Positions 27,118-37,639 are shown, counted from the stretch's first letter. The stretch is DNA of 64,000 nt from Clostridium sp. MD294 (GCF_000364165.2 NZ_CP097810.1:1364001-1428000), one strand, 5' to 3'. Numbers and translations are program-made. Notes: generated by a model not told the origin, from the letters alone.

Positions 27118-27984
27118 ATGAATATACAATGGTATCCAGGACATATGACAAAAACAAAAAGAATGATGATGGAAAATATATCATTAGTGGATATTGTAAT
27201 AGAATTGGTAGATGCAAGAATTCCATATAGTAGTAAAAATCCAGATATAGACGATTTAGCAAAAAATAAATATAGAATAATATTGTTAAATAAATGTGAT
27301 TTAGCAGAACAAAAAGCTACAGCACTATGGGAGCAATATTATAAACAAAAAGGATTTGAAGTAATACAAGTCAATTCTATAAAAGGAATAGGAATGACAG
27401 AAGTTACAAATGCAGCAAGAGCATTAATGAGAGAAAAAATAGAAAGACAAAAAGCAAGAGGTAGACTTTTTGTACCTATACGTAGTATGATAGTAGGAAT
27501 ACCTAATGTAGGAAAATCTACATTTATCAATAAATATGTAGGAAAAACTACAGCAAAAACAGGAGATAAGCCTGGTGTTACAAGAGGAAAACAGTGGATA
27601 AAATTGAAAAAAGACTTTGAACTTTTAGATACACCAGGAATATTATGGCCTAAATTTGATGATAAAGAAGTTGGATTAAAATTAGCTTTTACAGGAGCAG
27701 TAAATGATGACATATTAGATTTGATAACATTAGCAACAGAATTAATCAATCATCTTTTGATAAGACATAGTGAATTGCTTCAAAATCGTTATCAAATTTT
27801 ATTTGATACTATAGAAGAACCCCATATCATATTAGAAAAAATAGCCATTGCAAGAGGTTTTAAACAAAAGGGAGGAGAGCCTGATATTGATAGAGCTTCT
27901 AAAATACTTTTAGATGAATATAGAGGAGGAAAATTAGGTAATATTACATTAGAATTACCAGAAGATTTAGAAGCAATTTCATAA
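27118..27984 (+). CDS. rbgA: Ribosome biogenesis GTPase RbgA (YlqF)
   Basis: A 288-aa circularly permuted GTPase for late 50S assembly. The motifs occur in permuted order: G4 NKCD at ~59-62, G5-like VNSIKG at ~86, then G1 GIPNVGKST at ~127-135 and G3 DTPG at ~171. IQWYPGHMTKTKRMM is the family start. The C-terminal ~90 residues are the ANTAR-like RNA-binding region. ATG start, few nt after lepB. Confidence 0.95.
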   Translation: MNIQWYPGHMTKTKRMMMENISLVDIVIELVDARIPYSSKNPDIDDLAKNKYRIILLNKCDLAEQKATALWEQYYKQKGFEVIQVNSIKGIGMTEVTNAARALMREKIERQKARGRLFVPIRSMIVGIPNVGKSTFINKYVGKTTAKTGDKPGVTRGKQWIKLKKDFELLDTPGILWPKFDDKEVGLKLAFTGAVNDDILDLITLATELINHLLIRHSELLQNRYQILFDTIEEPHIILEKIAIARGFKQKGGEPDIDRASKILLDEYRGGKLGNITLELPEDLEAIS

Positions 27985-28155
27985 TAGGAATAGTATAGAA
28001 ATGTTTATGAAATTATTAGAAATGCTTGTTGGTATCAAAAAAATACTTATTGTAAAAAAAGCAATAGAATATTAATAATTTATGCTGTAAAAAAATATTT
28101 CATTGCAAGCTATAAAAAAGTATAATAAAAATTATAAATGAGGAGAAGATGTATT

Positions 28156-29220
28156 ATGTTGGAACATATCAAATCAAAACAATTGACAATAGCTGAAGTA
28201 TTATCTATTGCAGCAAATATTTATAAAAAAAATATAAAAACAATTACATTTGTTGGCTTTTTCATTATTGTACCATTGTTTTTATTCAATCAGTGGATAG
28301 TGTCTAAAACAATCGTTAATTTAAGTTATTTGTATGATAATGTAATGGATATAGATATGGCAGCACAAGTAAATGTTATAAAAAGTGTATCACTTTATAA
28401 TATGGTAATATCATTGGTGCAAATGGTAGTACAACCTTTGGCAAGTGTTACTATAATATGGGGAGCAGTTAATGTTGTAAAAGAACAAAAAAGCAGTGCA
28501 AAAAACAATTTTTTATATAGTTTTTCAAAAGCACCAGCAGCTATTTGGACAACTTTTTTGCAGGTTATTTTTTTATTTTTGATAATATTTCCTTTTTTAA
28601 TTATTGCATTAAGTAGTATTTTCAGCAAAATATTATTTATTATCTTTATTGCTGCTTGTGTTTTAGTAATTGCTTATTTTAGTACAATTTGGATATTTTC
28701 GGATTGTGTTGTTATGATACAAAATATAAGTGGTTTAAGAGCATTAGCAGCAAGTAAAAGAGCATCTCAAATCCGTTTTTTAGAAACACTTTTGTATGTT
28801 ATAATATGCAGTATGACAATATTTTTTTTAGAATTGTATACAACAGGAATTTTAGAAAAGGTATCAACATTTATGTCTGATAGTGTTTATATGCTATGTT
28901 GTATGATTTGGAGCTTTTTAAAATATATATTGCTTGATGGATTTTTTATAATGATTTTGGTAGTGTTATTTTTAAATCGCATTTGGTACAATACAGAAAA
29001 TACAACTTATATCAATGAAGTAAAAAAAGAAATGTTGTCACAAATAGAACAAAAAAATACAGTTGATTTAAAAAAAGAAATAGTAACAGAACAACAAAAT
29101 AAGAGTGATTTGGAAAAAATACCAAAAATGGAACAACAACATACCATTGATTTAGAAAAAACGTCAGAACAAAAATCAGAACAACAACAAGATGAAAAAA
29201 GTAATATAGAAAAGCACTAA
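28156..29220 (+). CDS. Polytopic membrane protein with repeat tail
   Basis: A 354-aa protein I do not assign. About six hydrophobic segments span residues ~25-285, reminiscent of DUF975/glycerophosphodiester-phosphodiesterase membrane domains. The C-terminal ~75 residues are highly hydrophilic and Q/E/K-rich, with a 14-residue repeat (EQKNTVDLKK, EQQNKSDLEK, EQQHTIDLEK). ATG 28156 has GAGGAG 10 nt upstream; an in-frame ATG at 28138 overlaps that site and is less likely. A single-gene unit with a terminator after it. Confidence 0.65.
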   Translation: MLEHIKSKQLTIAEVLSIAANIYKKNIKTITFVGFFIIVPLFLFNQWIVSKTIVNLSYLYDNVMDIDMAAQVNVIKSVSLYNMVISLVQMVVQPLASVTIIWGAVNVVKEQKSSAKNNFLYSFSKAPAAIWTTFLQVIFLFLIIFPFLIIALSSIFSKILFIIFIAACVLVIAYFSTIWIFSDCVVMIQNISGLRALAASKRASQIRFLETLLYVIICSMTIFFLELYTTGILEKVSTFMSDSVYMLCCMIWSFLKYILLDGFFIMILVVLFLNRIWYNTENTTYINEVKKEMLSQIEQKNTVDLKKEIVTEQQNKSDLEKIPKMEQQHTIDLEKTSEQKSEQQQDEKSNIEKH

Positions 29221-29287
29221 AAATAAAATCAAAAAGAATGGTTTTTTCAAAAATATTTACTAAATTTTGTGCAAAAACATACTATTA

Positions 29288-29338
29288 AAAAAGAGCAGAT
29301 TTTGATATAATAAATAAATATCACTCTGCTTTTTTGTA
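29288..29338 (+). terminator. Terminator before fbp
   Basis: AAAAAGAGCAG and CTCTGCTTTTT pair around an inner TGATAT/ATATCA stem, then a T-run. Confidence 0.7.
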
Positions 29339-29377
29339 TAATATTTGTATAGATAACAGTTTAAGGGGGAAACCGTA

Positions 29378-31360
29378 TTGTATTCTAATGGAAAAACATT
29401 TACAAATGATGAAATGAAGTATTTACAACTTCTTTCTCAAAGTTATAGTAATATTAATAGAGCAAGTTCTGAAATTGTAAATTTAAAAGCAATATTAAAT
29501 TTGCCAAAAGGTACAGAACATTTTGTTTCTGATATTCATGGAGAATTGGAGTCATTTCGTCATGTGTTAAAAAATGCTTCAGGCGTTATAAAAAATCATA
29601 TTGAAGATATTTTTGGGGCAACATTGAGAGAAGCAGAAAAAAAATCATTGGCAACATTAATATATTATCCTGAGCAAAAATTGGAACAAGTAGCAAAAGT
29701 AGAAACAGATATGAAAGATTGGTATAAAATTACATTACATAGATTAATACATATATGTAAAGTAGTGTCTTCTAAATATACCCGTTCTAAAGTAAGAAAA
29801 GCACTACCTCAAGATTTTGCTTATATTATAGAAGAATTGCTTCATGAGGATAGTATTGGTAGTGATAAACAAATGTATTATTCAGAAATTATTAATACAA
29901 TTATAGAATTGTATCAAGCAGATAGATTTATCATAGCTATGGCACATTTAATACAAAGATTGTCTATTGACCAGCTTCATGTTATAGGAGATATTTATGA
30001 CAGAGGACCTAATGCAGCTAAAATAATGGATATATTGTCAGGGTATCATTCTGTAGATATACAGTGGGGAAATCATGATATATCATGGATGGGAGCAGCA
30101 GCAGGCTGTCAAGCATTGATTTGTAATGTATTGCGTATACAGGCAAGATATGCTAATTTAGATACGATAGAAGAAGACTATGGTATTAACTTGATACCAC
30201 TAGCAACGTTTGCTATGGAACAGTATGCAAATGACCCTTGTACCCATTTTGAACCCAAAAGTATAGAAGGTGTTCTTTCTGATAAAGATTTTAATATGAT
30301 TGCAAAAATGCACAAAGCTATTGCTATAATGCAGTTTAAATCAGAAGCAAAAATAATAAAAAGACACCCAGAGTTTCATATGGAAAATAGACTTTTGTTA
30401 GATAAAATTGACTTTGAAAAAGGAACTGTTGAAATAGATGGTGTAGTATATAAAATGAATGATACTAACTTTCCTACAATAGACCCTCAAGACCCTTATG
30501 CTTTTACAAAAGAGGAAGAGGAAGTAATGGCAAAAATAAAATCTTCATTTGTAAATAGTGAAAAATTACAAAAACATACTAGATTTTTATTTTCAAAAGG
30601 AAGTATGTATAAAGTATTTAATTCTAATCTTTTGTTTCATGGCTGTATTCCTATGAATGAAGATGGTTCTTTGAAAAAGGTAACATTTCAAGGAAGGCGT
30701 TATGTAGGAAAAAGTTATTTAGATGCAGTAGAACGTTCTGTAAGAGAAGGCTATTTTAATGAAGCACATACAGAGTCAAAAAGAGCTTGTATTGATTTGA
30801 CGTGGTATTTGTGGTGTGGAGAAGACTCTCCTCTTTTTGGCAAGAAGAAAATGACAACATTTGAACGCTATTTTATAGATGATAAACAAGCACATACAGA
30901 AGTAAAAAATCCTTATTATAATTTAAGAAATGATGAAAGTGTTTGTGAAACAATATTAGCTGATTTTGGATTAGTGCCAAAAGACTCCCATATTATAAAT
31001 GGACACGTACCTGTAAAAGTAAAAAAAGGAGAAAGTCCTATCAAAGCAAATGGAAGACTGATAGTGATTGATGGAGGTTTTGCAAAAGCATATCAAAAAG
31101 AAACAGGTATTGCAGGATATACTTTAATATATAATTCACATGGGCTTTTACTTGTTTCACATGAACCATTTGAGTCTACAGAAAATGCTATATTGCAGGA
31201 AAGAGATATTTTTTCATCAAAAGTAGCATTACAATATTCTAAAGAAAGGATACGTGTAAGAGATACAGATAATGGAAAGAATATACAAAAAAGAATTGGC
31301 GATTTGCAAAAATTGCTTTTTGCTTATAGAAGTGGTATGATAAAAGAAAGAGAAATGTAA
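29378..31360 (+). CDS. fbp: Class III fructose-1,6-bisphosphatase
   Basis: A 660-aa gluconeogenic fructose-1,6-bisphosphatase of the Firmicute-specific class III. The metallophosphoesterase motifs are clear: [15 protein letters not shown] (about 48-62), [19 protein letters not shown] (about 205-223) and [25 protein letters not shown] and [14 protein letters not shown] are further family marks. The start is TTG 29378 with AAGGGGG about 8 nt upstream; no in-frame ATG is nearby. Single-gene unit. Confidence 0.95.
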   Translation: MYSNGKTFTNDEMKYLQLLSQSYSNINRASSEIVNLKAILNLPKGTEHFVSDIHGELESFRHVLKNASGVIKNHIEDIFGATLREAEKKSLATLIYYPEQKLEQVAKVETDMKDWYKITLHRLIHICKVVSSKYTRSKVRKALPQDFAYIIEELLHEDSIGSDKQMYYSEIINTIIELYQADRFIIAMAHLIQRLSIDQLHVIGDIYDRGPNAAKIMDILSGYHSVDIQWGNHDISWMGAAAGCQALICNVLRIQARYANLDTIEEDYGINLIPLATFAMEQYANDPCTHFEPKSIEGVLSDKDFNMIAKMHKAIAIMQFKSEAKIIKRHPEFHMENRLLLDKIDFEKGTVEIDGVVYKMNDTNFPTIDPQDPYAFTKEEEEVMAKIKSSFVNSEKLQKHTRFLFSKGSMYKVFNSNLLFHGCIPMNEDGSLKKVTFQGRRYVGKSYLDAVERSVREGYFNEAHTESKRACIDLTWYLWCGEDSPLFGKKKMTTFERYFIDDKQAHTEVKNPYYNLRNDESVCETILADFGLVPKDSHIINGHVPVKVKKGESPIKANGRLIVIDGGFAKAYQKETGIAGYTLIYNSHGLLLVSHEPFESTENAILQERDIFSSKVALQYSKERIRVRDTDNGKNIQKRIGDLQKLLFAYRSGMIKEREM

Positions 31361-31367
31361 TAAAATC

Positions 31368-31407
31368 AAAAGACATTGAAGTAATTTATTGCTTCAATGT
31401 CTTTTTT
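31368..31407 (+). terminator. Terminator after fbp
   Basis: AAAAGACATTGAAG pairs with CTTCAATGTCTTTT (14 bp). The same core stem recurs at 36515-36553. Confidence 0.9.
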
Positions 31408-31524
31408 ACAGTGTTACAAAAATTTAAAATTAGAAATAGGATATTTATGGTATACTATAAAAACAAATTTGTTATCATACACTTCAAAAGAATTAAGTAC
31501 TATAAAAAAATGAGGTAGTAAATT

Positions 31525-33900
31525 ATGAATGAGAAAGCATTAAAAAAATTAGAATATGATAAAATAATAAAAAAATTAGCTTCTTTTGCTGTGTCACCTA
31601 TGGCAAAAGAAAGAATAGAAAATATGCGTCCTTATACTGCAATGATAGATATTACAGCAGCACAACAGGAAACAACAGAAGCAGTTTCTATGATATTGAG
31701 AAAGGGAACATTGACATTAGGAGGATTTCGAGAAATCAGGCCACAAATGAAAAGAGCAGCAATGGGTGGCATATTGTCTATGGAGGAATTGATGAATGTA
31801 GCAAGTTTTTTGTATGTTTGTAGGAGGGCAAAAGACTATGCTAAAAATGAAAATAAAGCAGAAAGTTATGAAAAATTAGATGCTTTGTTTGAATTGATTG
31901 TTACAATACCACATTTGGAGAATGAAATTACAAGATGTATATTGTCTGAAAATGAAATGTCAGATACAGCAAGTAGTGATTTGAATAAAATCAGAAGAGA
32001 AATTAAACTGTCAAATGAAAAAGTAAAAGACCAGTTAAATACTATCATTTCATCTTCTGCTTATAGAAATATGTTGCAAGACCCTGTAATTACTATACGA
32101 AATGATAGATATTGTGTTCCTGTAAAAAGTGAATATCGTACTACATTTCAAGGTATGGTACATGACCAGTCAAATACAGGTTCTACAGTATTTATAGAGC
32201 CTTTAAGTGTTGTACAAATCAATAATAAAATAAAACAACTACAAATAGAAGAAAAAAAGGAAATAGACAAAATATTAGCAGAACTTTCTACAATGGTGAC
32301 AGAACAAAAAGAATTACTGGAAGCCAATATGGAAATTATGATACATTTAGATTTTGTATTTGCAAAAGCAAATTTATCTCTTTCTATGAATGGTACACAA
32401 CCATTGTTTAATTTAAAAGGATATATCAATATACAAAAGGCAAGGCACCCTTTGTTGGATAGTAAAACAGTAGTACCAATTAGTATTTATTTGGGAAAAG
32501 ATTTTAGTACATTGCTCATTACAGGGCCAAATACAGGAGGAAAAACAGTTGCATTGAAAACATTGGGATTGTTTACACTTATGGGACAGTCTGGATTGCA
32601 TATACCTGCATTTGACCATTCTCAGTTAGCTGTATTTGATAATGTATTTGCAGATATTGGAGATGAACAAAGTATAGAGCAAAGTTTAAGTACATTTTCA
32701 GCACATATGAGTAATATTGTTACAATATTAAAAGAGGTAACACATTATTCTCTAGTATTGTTTGATGAATTAGGGGCAGGTACTGACCCTACAGAGGGGG
32801 CGGCTCTTGCTATGGCTATAATAGAGTCACTTCATAAAAGAAAAATCAGAACAGCAGTAACAACACATTATAGTGAATTGAAAGTGTATGCTTTGTCTAC
32901 AGAGGGCATAGAAAATGCTTGTTGTGAATTTGACATTGAAACTTTAAGACCAACTTATCGTTTATTAATAGGAATACCTGGTAAAAGTAATGCTTTTGCA
33001 ATATCAAAACGTTTGGGACTTTCTGACGAAATTATTGAAGGAGCAAAAGAATTTATTAGCCATGACGAAGCAAGATTTGAAGATGTGATTACAGATTTGG
33101 AAATTAGTAAAAAAACAGTAGTGTATGAACAAGAAAGAGCAGAACAGTATAGAAAAGAAGCAGAAAGATTAAAAGAGGAAGTGGAGTATCAAAAAAATAA
33201 AACAAGAGAACAAAAAGAAAAAATTATAATGAAAGCAAGAGAAGAAGCAAAACAAATTTATCAGCAAGCAAAAGAAGAAGCAGACCATATTATAAAAGAA
33301 ATGAATAAAGAAGCTAAAAATGCTTCTAATAGGCAAAAACTTACAGAACAACGTTCACAATTAAAAGCAAAATTGTCTAGTATGCAAGAAGCGTTTTTAA
33401 AATCGCCTAAAAAGAAAAATACCCATAAAGCACCAGAACATTTGGAAATGGGGGATAGTGTTTATGTTATATCATTTGACCAAAATGGTACAGCATTAAC
33501 TGCACCAGATAAAAATAAAGAGGTTATGGTACAAATGGGAAGTATGAAAATAAAAGTGCCTTTGTCAGAATTAATGCTTGATGATACACCAAAACCAAAA
33601 ACACAAACAAAACAAAAAAATATTTCTACAAAAGTAAAGGCAGGAAAAAGTCAGTATATTTCAGCAGAAATTGATTGTCGTGGACAGCTGGTGGAAGAAG
33701 CACTTGGAAATATAGATAAATATTTAGATGATGCGTATTTATCTGGATTAAAACAAGTGATGATAATACATGGCAAAGGTACAGGAGCATTAAGAAGTGC
33801 AGTACAAGTATATTTAAAAACAAACACTCATGTCAAAAGTTATAGAGCTGGCGTTTATGGAGAAGGGGAAATGGGTGTTACAGTAGTAGAATTAAAATAA
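31525..33900 (+). CDS. mutS2: Endonuclease MutS2
   Basis: A 791-aa MutS2. Walker A GPNTGGKT lies at ~333-340, ELGAGTDPTEGAALAMAIIE carries Walker B, and a long coiled coil (about 520-620) follows. The C-terminal Smr nuclease domain (~715-791) has DCRGQLVEEALGNIDKYLD and IHGKGTGALR. MutS2 acts on branched DNA and collided ribosomes rather than mismatches. Full length with ATG start after TGAGGTAG. Confidence 0.96.
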   Translation: MNEKALKKLEYDKIIKKLASFAVSPMAKERIENMRPYTAMIDITAAQQETTEAVSMILRKGTLTLGGFREIRPQMKRAAMGGILSMEELMNVASFLYVCRRAKDYAKNENKAESYEKLDALFELIVTIPHLENEITRCILSENEMSDTASSDLNKIRREIKLSNEKVKDQLNTIISSSAYRNMLQDPVITIRNDRYCVPVKSEYRTTFQGMVHDQSNTGSTVFIEPLSVVQINNKIKQLQIEEKKEIDKILAELSTMVTEQKELLEANMEIMIHLDFVFAKANLSLSMNGTQPLFNLKGYINIQKARHPLLDSKTVVPISIYLGKDFSTLLITGPNTGGKTVALKTLGLFTLMGQSGLHIPAFDHSQLAVFDNVFADIGDEQSIEQSLSTFSAHMSNIVTILKEVTHYSLVLFDELGAGTDPTEGAALAMAIIESLHKRKIRTAVTTHYSELKVYALSTEGIENACCEFDIETLRPTYRLLIGIPGKSNAFAISKRLGLSDEIIEGAKEFISHDEARFEDVITDLEISKKTVVYEQERAEQYRKEAERLKEEVEYQKNKTREQKEKIIMKAREEAKQIYQQAKEEADHIIKEMNKEAKNASNRQKLTEQRSQLKAKLSSMQEAFLKSPKKKNTHKAPEHLEMGDSVYVISFDQNGTALTAPDKNKEVMVQMGSMKIKVPLSELMLDDTPKPKTQTKQKNISTKVKAGKSQYISAEIDCRGQLVEEALGNIDKYLDDAYLSGLKQVMIIHGKGTGALRSAVQVYLKTNTHVKSYRAGVYGEGEMGVTVVELK

Positions 33901-33942
33901 AAAGTTTTTTGGGTGAAAAAGAATAATAGGGAGGTAGGAAGT

Positions 33943-34641
33943 ATGGCAGAAAAGAAAAAAATAATGGTAGTAGATGATGACCAGCATATAGCAGAATTAA
34001 TTTCATTGTATTTAATAAAAGAAGGATATGAAACAATGGAGATATATGATGGTCGAGAAGCATTAGAAAAAGTGGATAATTTTCAGCCTGATATGATGCT
34101 TTTAGATTTAATGCTACCAAGTATGGACGGCTATAAAGTTTGTACAGAAATACGAAAAAAGAGCGATATTCCTATTATTATGTTAACTGCAAAGGGAGAA
34201 ACATTTGATAAGGTGTTGGGATTAGAATTAGGTGCAGATGATTATATTGTAAAACCATTTGACTCTAAAGAATTAGTAGCACGTGTAAAAGCGGTATTGA
34301 GAAGATATGAACAAGGTAGTGAAAAAAAAGAAGAAAACAACAAAAAGTTAGTATTTCCTAATTTGGAAATTAACATTTCAAATTATACTGTAGAGTATTA
34401 TGGTGAAAATGTAGATTTTCCTCCAAAAGAGTTTGAATTACTACATTATTTGGCACAACATCGTAACCAAGTATTTACAAGAGAGCAATTACTTGATAGA
34501 ATATGGGGATATGAGTATATTGGAGATACTCGAACAGTAGATGTGCACATTAAAAGGATACGTGAGAAGTTAAATAAAAAAGAACAAAATTGGAGTGTCA
34601 AAACAGTTTGGGGAGTAGGATATAAATTTGAAGTAAAATAG
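33943..34641 (+). CDS. OmpR/PhoB-family response regulator
   Basis: A 232-aa regulator: receiver domain (~1-120) with acidic DDD at 11-13, phospho-acceptor Asp55 in LLDLMLPS, and conserved Thr/Lys in MLTAKGE and DYIVKPFD; then a winged-helix domain ending TVDVHIKRIREKLN and KTVWGVGYKFE. GGGAGG precedes ATG 33943. The sensor kinase gene starts 450 bp downstream, past an opposed small gene. Signal unknown. Confidence 0.93.
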   Translation: MAEKKKIMVVDDDQHIAELISLYLIKEGYETMEIYDGREALEKVDNFQPDMMLLDLMLPSMDGYKVCTEIRKKSDIPIIMLTAKGETFDKVLGLELGADDYIVKPFDSKELVARVKAVLRRYEQGSEKKEENNKKLVFPNLEINISNYTVEYYGENVDFPPKEFELLHYLAQHRNQVFTREQLLDRIWGYEYIGDTRTVDVHIKRIREKLNKKEQNWSVKTVWGVGYKFEVK

Positions 34642-34651
34642 TCAAAAATTT

Positions 34652-34674
34652 GCCCTATGGAAAAATCATAGGGC
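34652..34674 (-). terminator. Terminator of the 86-aa gene
   Basis: GCCCTATG pairs with CATAGGGC. The T-run (AAATTTTT) lies on the minus strand; the plus strand side has only a T-rich ATTATTATTG. Confidence 0.6.
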
Positions 34675-34681
34675 AGTATTA

Positions 34682-34942
34682 TTATTGTTTTGGCTTATTT
34701 TCTGTAATAGTGTTTTCATTTTGATTTTGTTGATTTTGTTCGTTTTGTTTTTGTCTTTGTATCATTTCATTTTGTTTTATTTTCATGATATTGCCTATGC
34801 GAAGTGTAATGCAGAGGGCATACATCAATAAAAGAAGCTGTGAAAATTTGTCTATGTTTGACCAATTTGTAGTAAAAGCTAAATAGACAGCAAAGGCAAA
34901 TAATATGACATCAATAAAATTTTTCCTTTCTATTTTTTTCAT
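34682..34942 (-). CDS. Unknown small membrane protein (86 aa)
   Basis: Two membrane segments (residues ~10-25 and ~33-50) are followed by a charged, Q/N-rich tail (QKQNEQNQQNQNENT). I do not recognise a family. The ATG at 34942 lacks a good ribosome binding site, so the start and even expression are uncertain. It lies opposite to and between the response regulator and histidine kinase genes. Confidence 0.5.
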   Translation of the reverse strand: MKKIERKNFIDVILFAFAVYLAFTTNWSNIDKFSQLLLLMYALCITLRIGNIMKIKQNEMIQRQKQNEQNQQNQNENTITENKPKQ

Positions 34943-35087
34943 AACATTTTATAAAGAAACTGATAATATTGTTTCTTTTCTCCTTTCTTAAAAAATAATG
35001 GTTTGCTTTGTTTATGGATAAACTAATTTTAGTATACTATTTTTTTGCATAAAAGCAAATGTAGTTTTTTTTGGAGGCATTTTAAAT

Positions 35088-36512
35088 ATGAAAATAAAGT
35101 CGATATTTACAAAACAGCTTTTACTTTATGTCGGAACATTGATTGCGACGTTTATGCTAGTGGGAATTATACTTTCATTGGTATATACACAGCATTATAT
35201 GGACGAAAGAAAAGAAGAGTTAATTCATCAGGGAATGAAAATATCAAAAGAATATAAAAAAGCATTTTTTACGGGAGATTTAAGTAAATTAGACTATGAA
35301 TTGCAAGTGTTAGAGGGATATATGGCAGCAAGTATATTTTTTATAGATAAAAAAGGTGTTGTTGTACTGACTTCTCCTGGTATTAATGATGAATGGATAG
35401 GGCAAGCAATTACAAATCAAAAAGTAATTGAGAGTGTATTAGAGGGAAATATTGTAACATTAGAAGGAAAAATTAACGGTATGTTTGATGAAGCAGTATT
35501 AACAGTAGGCTATCCTTTGCAGACAGAACAAATTGCAGGAATATTTATGTGTACATCTATGCCAGAAATAGAGCGTTCATTGCAAGGAATGTATAAAATG
35601 GGATTTTATATATTGGCGGCTGTTATGGGAATAGGTATGATATTGGTATATGTGTCAAGCAAAAAAATAACAAGTCCTCTTTTGCAAATGAATGAAGCTG
35701 CAAAAGTGATTGCAGGAGGAAATTTTGAGCAAAGAGTAGAAATTAGTAGTGAAGATGAAGTTGGACAACTAGCGGAAAGTTTTAATCATATGGCAGAAAG
35801 TCTGGATAAATATGAAAAAGTGAGAAGAGATTTTATAGCAAATGTTTCACATGATTTGCGTTCTCCTCTGACATCTATACAGGGATTTTTGGGAGCGATA
35901 TTAGATGGAACAATACCAAAAGAAAAACAAGAACATTATTTGAATATTGTGTTAGAAGAAACAAAAAGGCTGACAAAATTAACAAATGATATTGTAGAAT
36001 TAAGTAGAGCACAAACAAGTACAATTACATTAGAAAAAAAGCGTTTTAATATTAATGATTTGATAAGAGAAGATATAGAACGTTTGGAGCCAAGACTAAA
36101 ACAAAAAGATATTAAAATCAGTGCTATGTTTGCAGAGAAAGAAACATTTGTATGTGCAGATAGAGATAAAATAGCAAGAGTAATTTATAATTTGGTAGAT
36201 AATGCAATTAAATTTTCAAATGAAGGGGAACAAATAGAAATAGAAACAGCATTAAAAGAAAATAAAAAATTGTTGGTGAGTGTAAAAGACTATGGAAAAG
36301 GAATTAATAAAGAAGATGTAAAATATGTTTTCGACCGATTTTATAAAGTAGATAGTTCACGAGGAAAAGATAAAACAGGGAGTGGTTTAGGGCTTTCTAT
36401 TGTAAGAGAATTTTTGTTAGCACATGGAGAAAATATAGCTGTAAAAAGTGAAGAAGGAAAAGGCACTACATTTTTGTTTACCTTAAAATTAGCAGAGAAA
36501 GAAAATAAATAA
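35088..36512 (+). CDS. Sensor histidine kinase
   Basis: A 474-aa membrane kinase of the PhoR/ResE/WalK layout. Two membrane helices (~10-32 and ~165-185) enclose an extracytoplasmic sensor domain of ~130 residues. HAMP (~186-238), HisKA with His255 in NVSHDLRSPL, then HATPase with NLVDNAIKFSNEG, DYGKGI and GSGLGLSIV. GGAGG precedes the ATG. Probable partner of the regulator at 33943; it has its own upstream region of 145 bp. Confidence 0.93.
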   Translation: MKIKSIFTKQLLLYVGTLIATFMLVGIILSLVYTQHYMDERKEELIHQGMKISKEYKKAFFTGDLSKLDYELQVLEGYMAASIFFIDKKGVVVLTSPGINDEWIGQAITNQKVIESVLEGNIVTLEGKINGMFDEAVLTVGYPLQTEQIAGIFMCTSMPEIERSLQGMYKMGFYILAAVMGIGMILVYVSSKKITSPLLQMNEAAKVIAGGNFEQRVEISSEDEVGQLAESFNHMAESLDKYEKVRRDFIANVSHDLRSPLTSIQGFLGAILDGTIPKEKQEHYLNIVLEETKRLTKLTNDIVELSRAQTSTITLEKKRFNINDLIREDIERLEPRLKQKDIKISAMFAEKETFVCADRDKIARVIYNLVDNAIKFSNEGEQIEIETALKENKKLLVSVKDYGKGINKEDVKYVFDRFYKVDSSRGKDKTGSGLGLSIVREFLLAHGENIAVKSEEGKGTTFLFTLKLAEKENK

Positions 36513-36514
36513 TT

Positions 36515-36553
36515 AAAAAAGACATTGAAATTTTTGTGTTCAATGTCTTTTTT
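36515..36553. terminator. Bidirectional terminator between kinase and rrf2 genes
   Basis: AAAAAAGACATTGAA pairs with TTCAATGTCTTTTTT (15 bp, 9-nt loop), T6 in both directions, between convergent genes. Confidence 0.92.
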
Positions 36554-36556
36554 ATA

Positions 36557-36994
36557 TTATGATATGATATTAGAGTTATCATTTTTGGAATGATATTCAG
36601 CTACTAAATCTGCTAGTGTAGTATTGTCTACAATATCATCAATTGCTGTTTTCATTTTTTGCCATAATAAAAGAGAGGCACAAAAATCAGCACGTTTACA
36701 ATTTGAGTGTTCTAAACAGTCCACAGGAGAAAGAGAGCCTTCTAATATACGAAGAATAGTACCTACAGTAATTTCAGAAGGATTTTGTATTAAAGCATAT
36801 CCTCCCTGTGCTCCTCTAAAACTTTGTACTAAGCCAGCTTTTGTAAGAGGATTAATAATTTGTTCTAAATATTTTTCAGATACTTCTTGCTGTTGAGCAA
36901 TCATTTTTAGAGGCATATGCCCTGATTTTTCATATTGCAGTGCTAAACAAAGCATAAGACGAATACCATAACGTCCTTTTGTAGATATTTTCAT
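36557..36994 (-). CDS. Rrf2/IscR-family transcriptional regulator
   Basis: A 145-aa Rrf2 regulator. MKISTKGRYGIRLMLCLAL starts the winged helix and GLVQSFRGAQGGYAL is the wing. Three cysteines in CLEHSNCKRADFC match the [2Fe-2S] ligands of IscR rather than CymR. A Fe-S-sensing role is therefore likely; no isc or suf genes are adjacent. ATG 36994 has TGGAGA upstream; a frame 28 residues longer extends into poorly supported sequence. Confidence 0.88.
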   Translation of the reverse strand: MKISTKGRYGIRLMLCLALQYEKSGHMPLKMIAQQQEVSEKYLEQIINPLTKAGLVQSFRGAQGGYALIQNPSEITVGTILRILEGSLSPVDCLEHSNCKRADFCASLLLWQKMKTAIDDIVDNTTLADLVAEYHSKNDNSNIIS

Positions 36995-37159
36995 ACTGTT
37001 TCTCCATTTCATATTAATAGTATCAATTTTGTAGATGAGATATAATTGACTACTACAGTATATCACATATTTTTCCATATTGCAATAAAAATCATGCTAA
37101 AAATATGGGAATTCTGAAAAATAACATAGCATTAGTATAGAAACAATATATTAAACAAT

Positions 37160-37639
37160 TTATATAGTTTCTTCCCAACCTTTGCAAACATCAATCCATT
37201 TTTGACAGTTTCCATATTGAAATAGTTCATCACAAGTTAGTTCAATGGCAGAATTACTGCTTCCTGCAGCAGGAAATACTGTATCAAAACGCTTTAGAGA
37301 AATGTCTGTATAAGTTTTTACAGTATCAGGTACAGCAAAGGGACAAACACCACCTATAGCATGACCAGTAAGAGAAAATGTTTCTTCTGGAGAAAGCATT
37401 TTTGCTTTCATAGAAAATTCTGCTTTAAATTTTTTGTTATCAATTTTAGCATCTCCAGCAGCAGCAATAAGTATACAACTATCACCAGACTGAAAAGCAA
37501 GTGTTTTTGTAATACGAGCAGGTATTACATGAGCTGCTTCTGCAGCTAATTCCACTGTAGCAGAAGAAGTTTCAAATTCTAGTATATCGTTTTCCCTTCC
37601 AAATTGTTTAAAATATGATTTTACTTTTTCAATAGACAT
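37160..37639 (-). CDS. YbaK/EbsC-type aminoacyl-tRNA deacylase
   Basis: A 159-aa member of the YbaK/ProX superfamily, which hydrolyses mischarged tRNA in trans. RITKTLAFQSGD contains the conserved Lys, LIAAAGDAKIDNKKF the central segment and GHAIGGVCPFAVP the conserved loop. Full length. It is 37 nt downstream of the PHP gene on the same strand and probably co-transcribed. The substrate (Cys- or other tRNA) is unproven. Confidence 0.88.
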   Translation of the reverse strand: MSIEKVKSYFKQFGRENDILEFETSSATVELAAEAAHVIPARITKTLAFQSGDSCILIAAAGDAKIDNKKFKAEFSMKAKMLSPEETFSLTGHAIGGVCPFAVPDTVKTYTDISLKRFDTVFPAAGSSNSAIELTCDELFQYGNCQKWIDVCKGWEETI

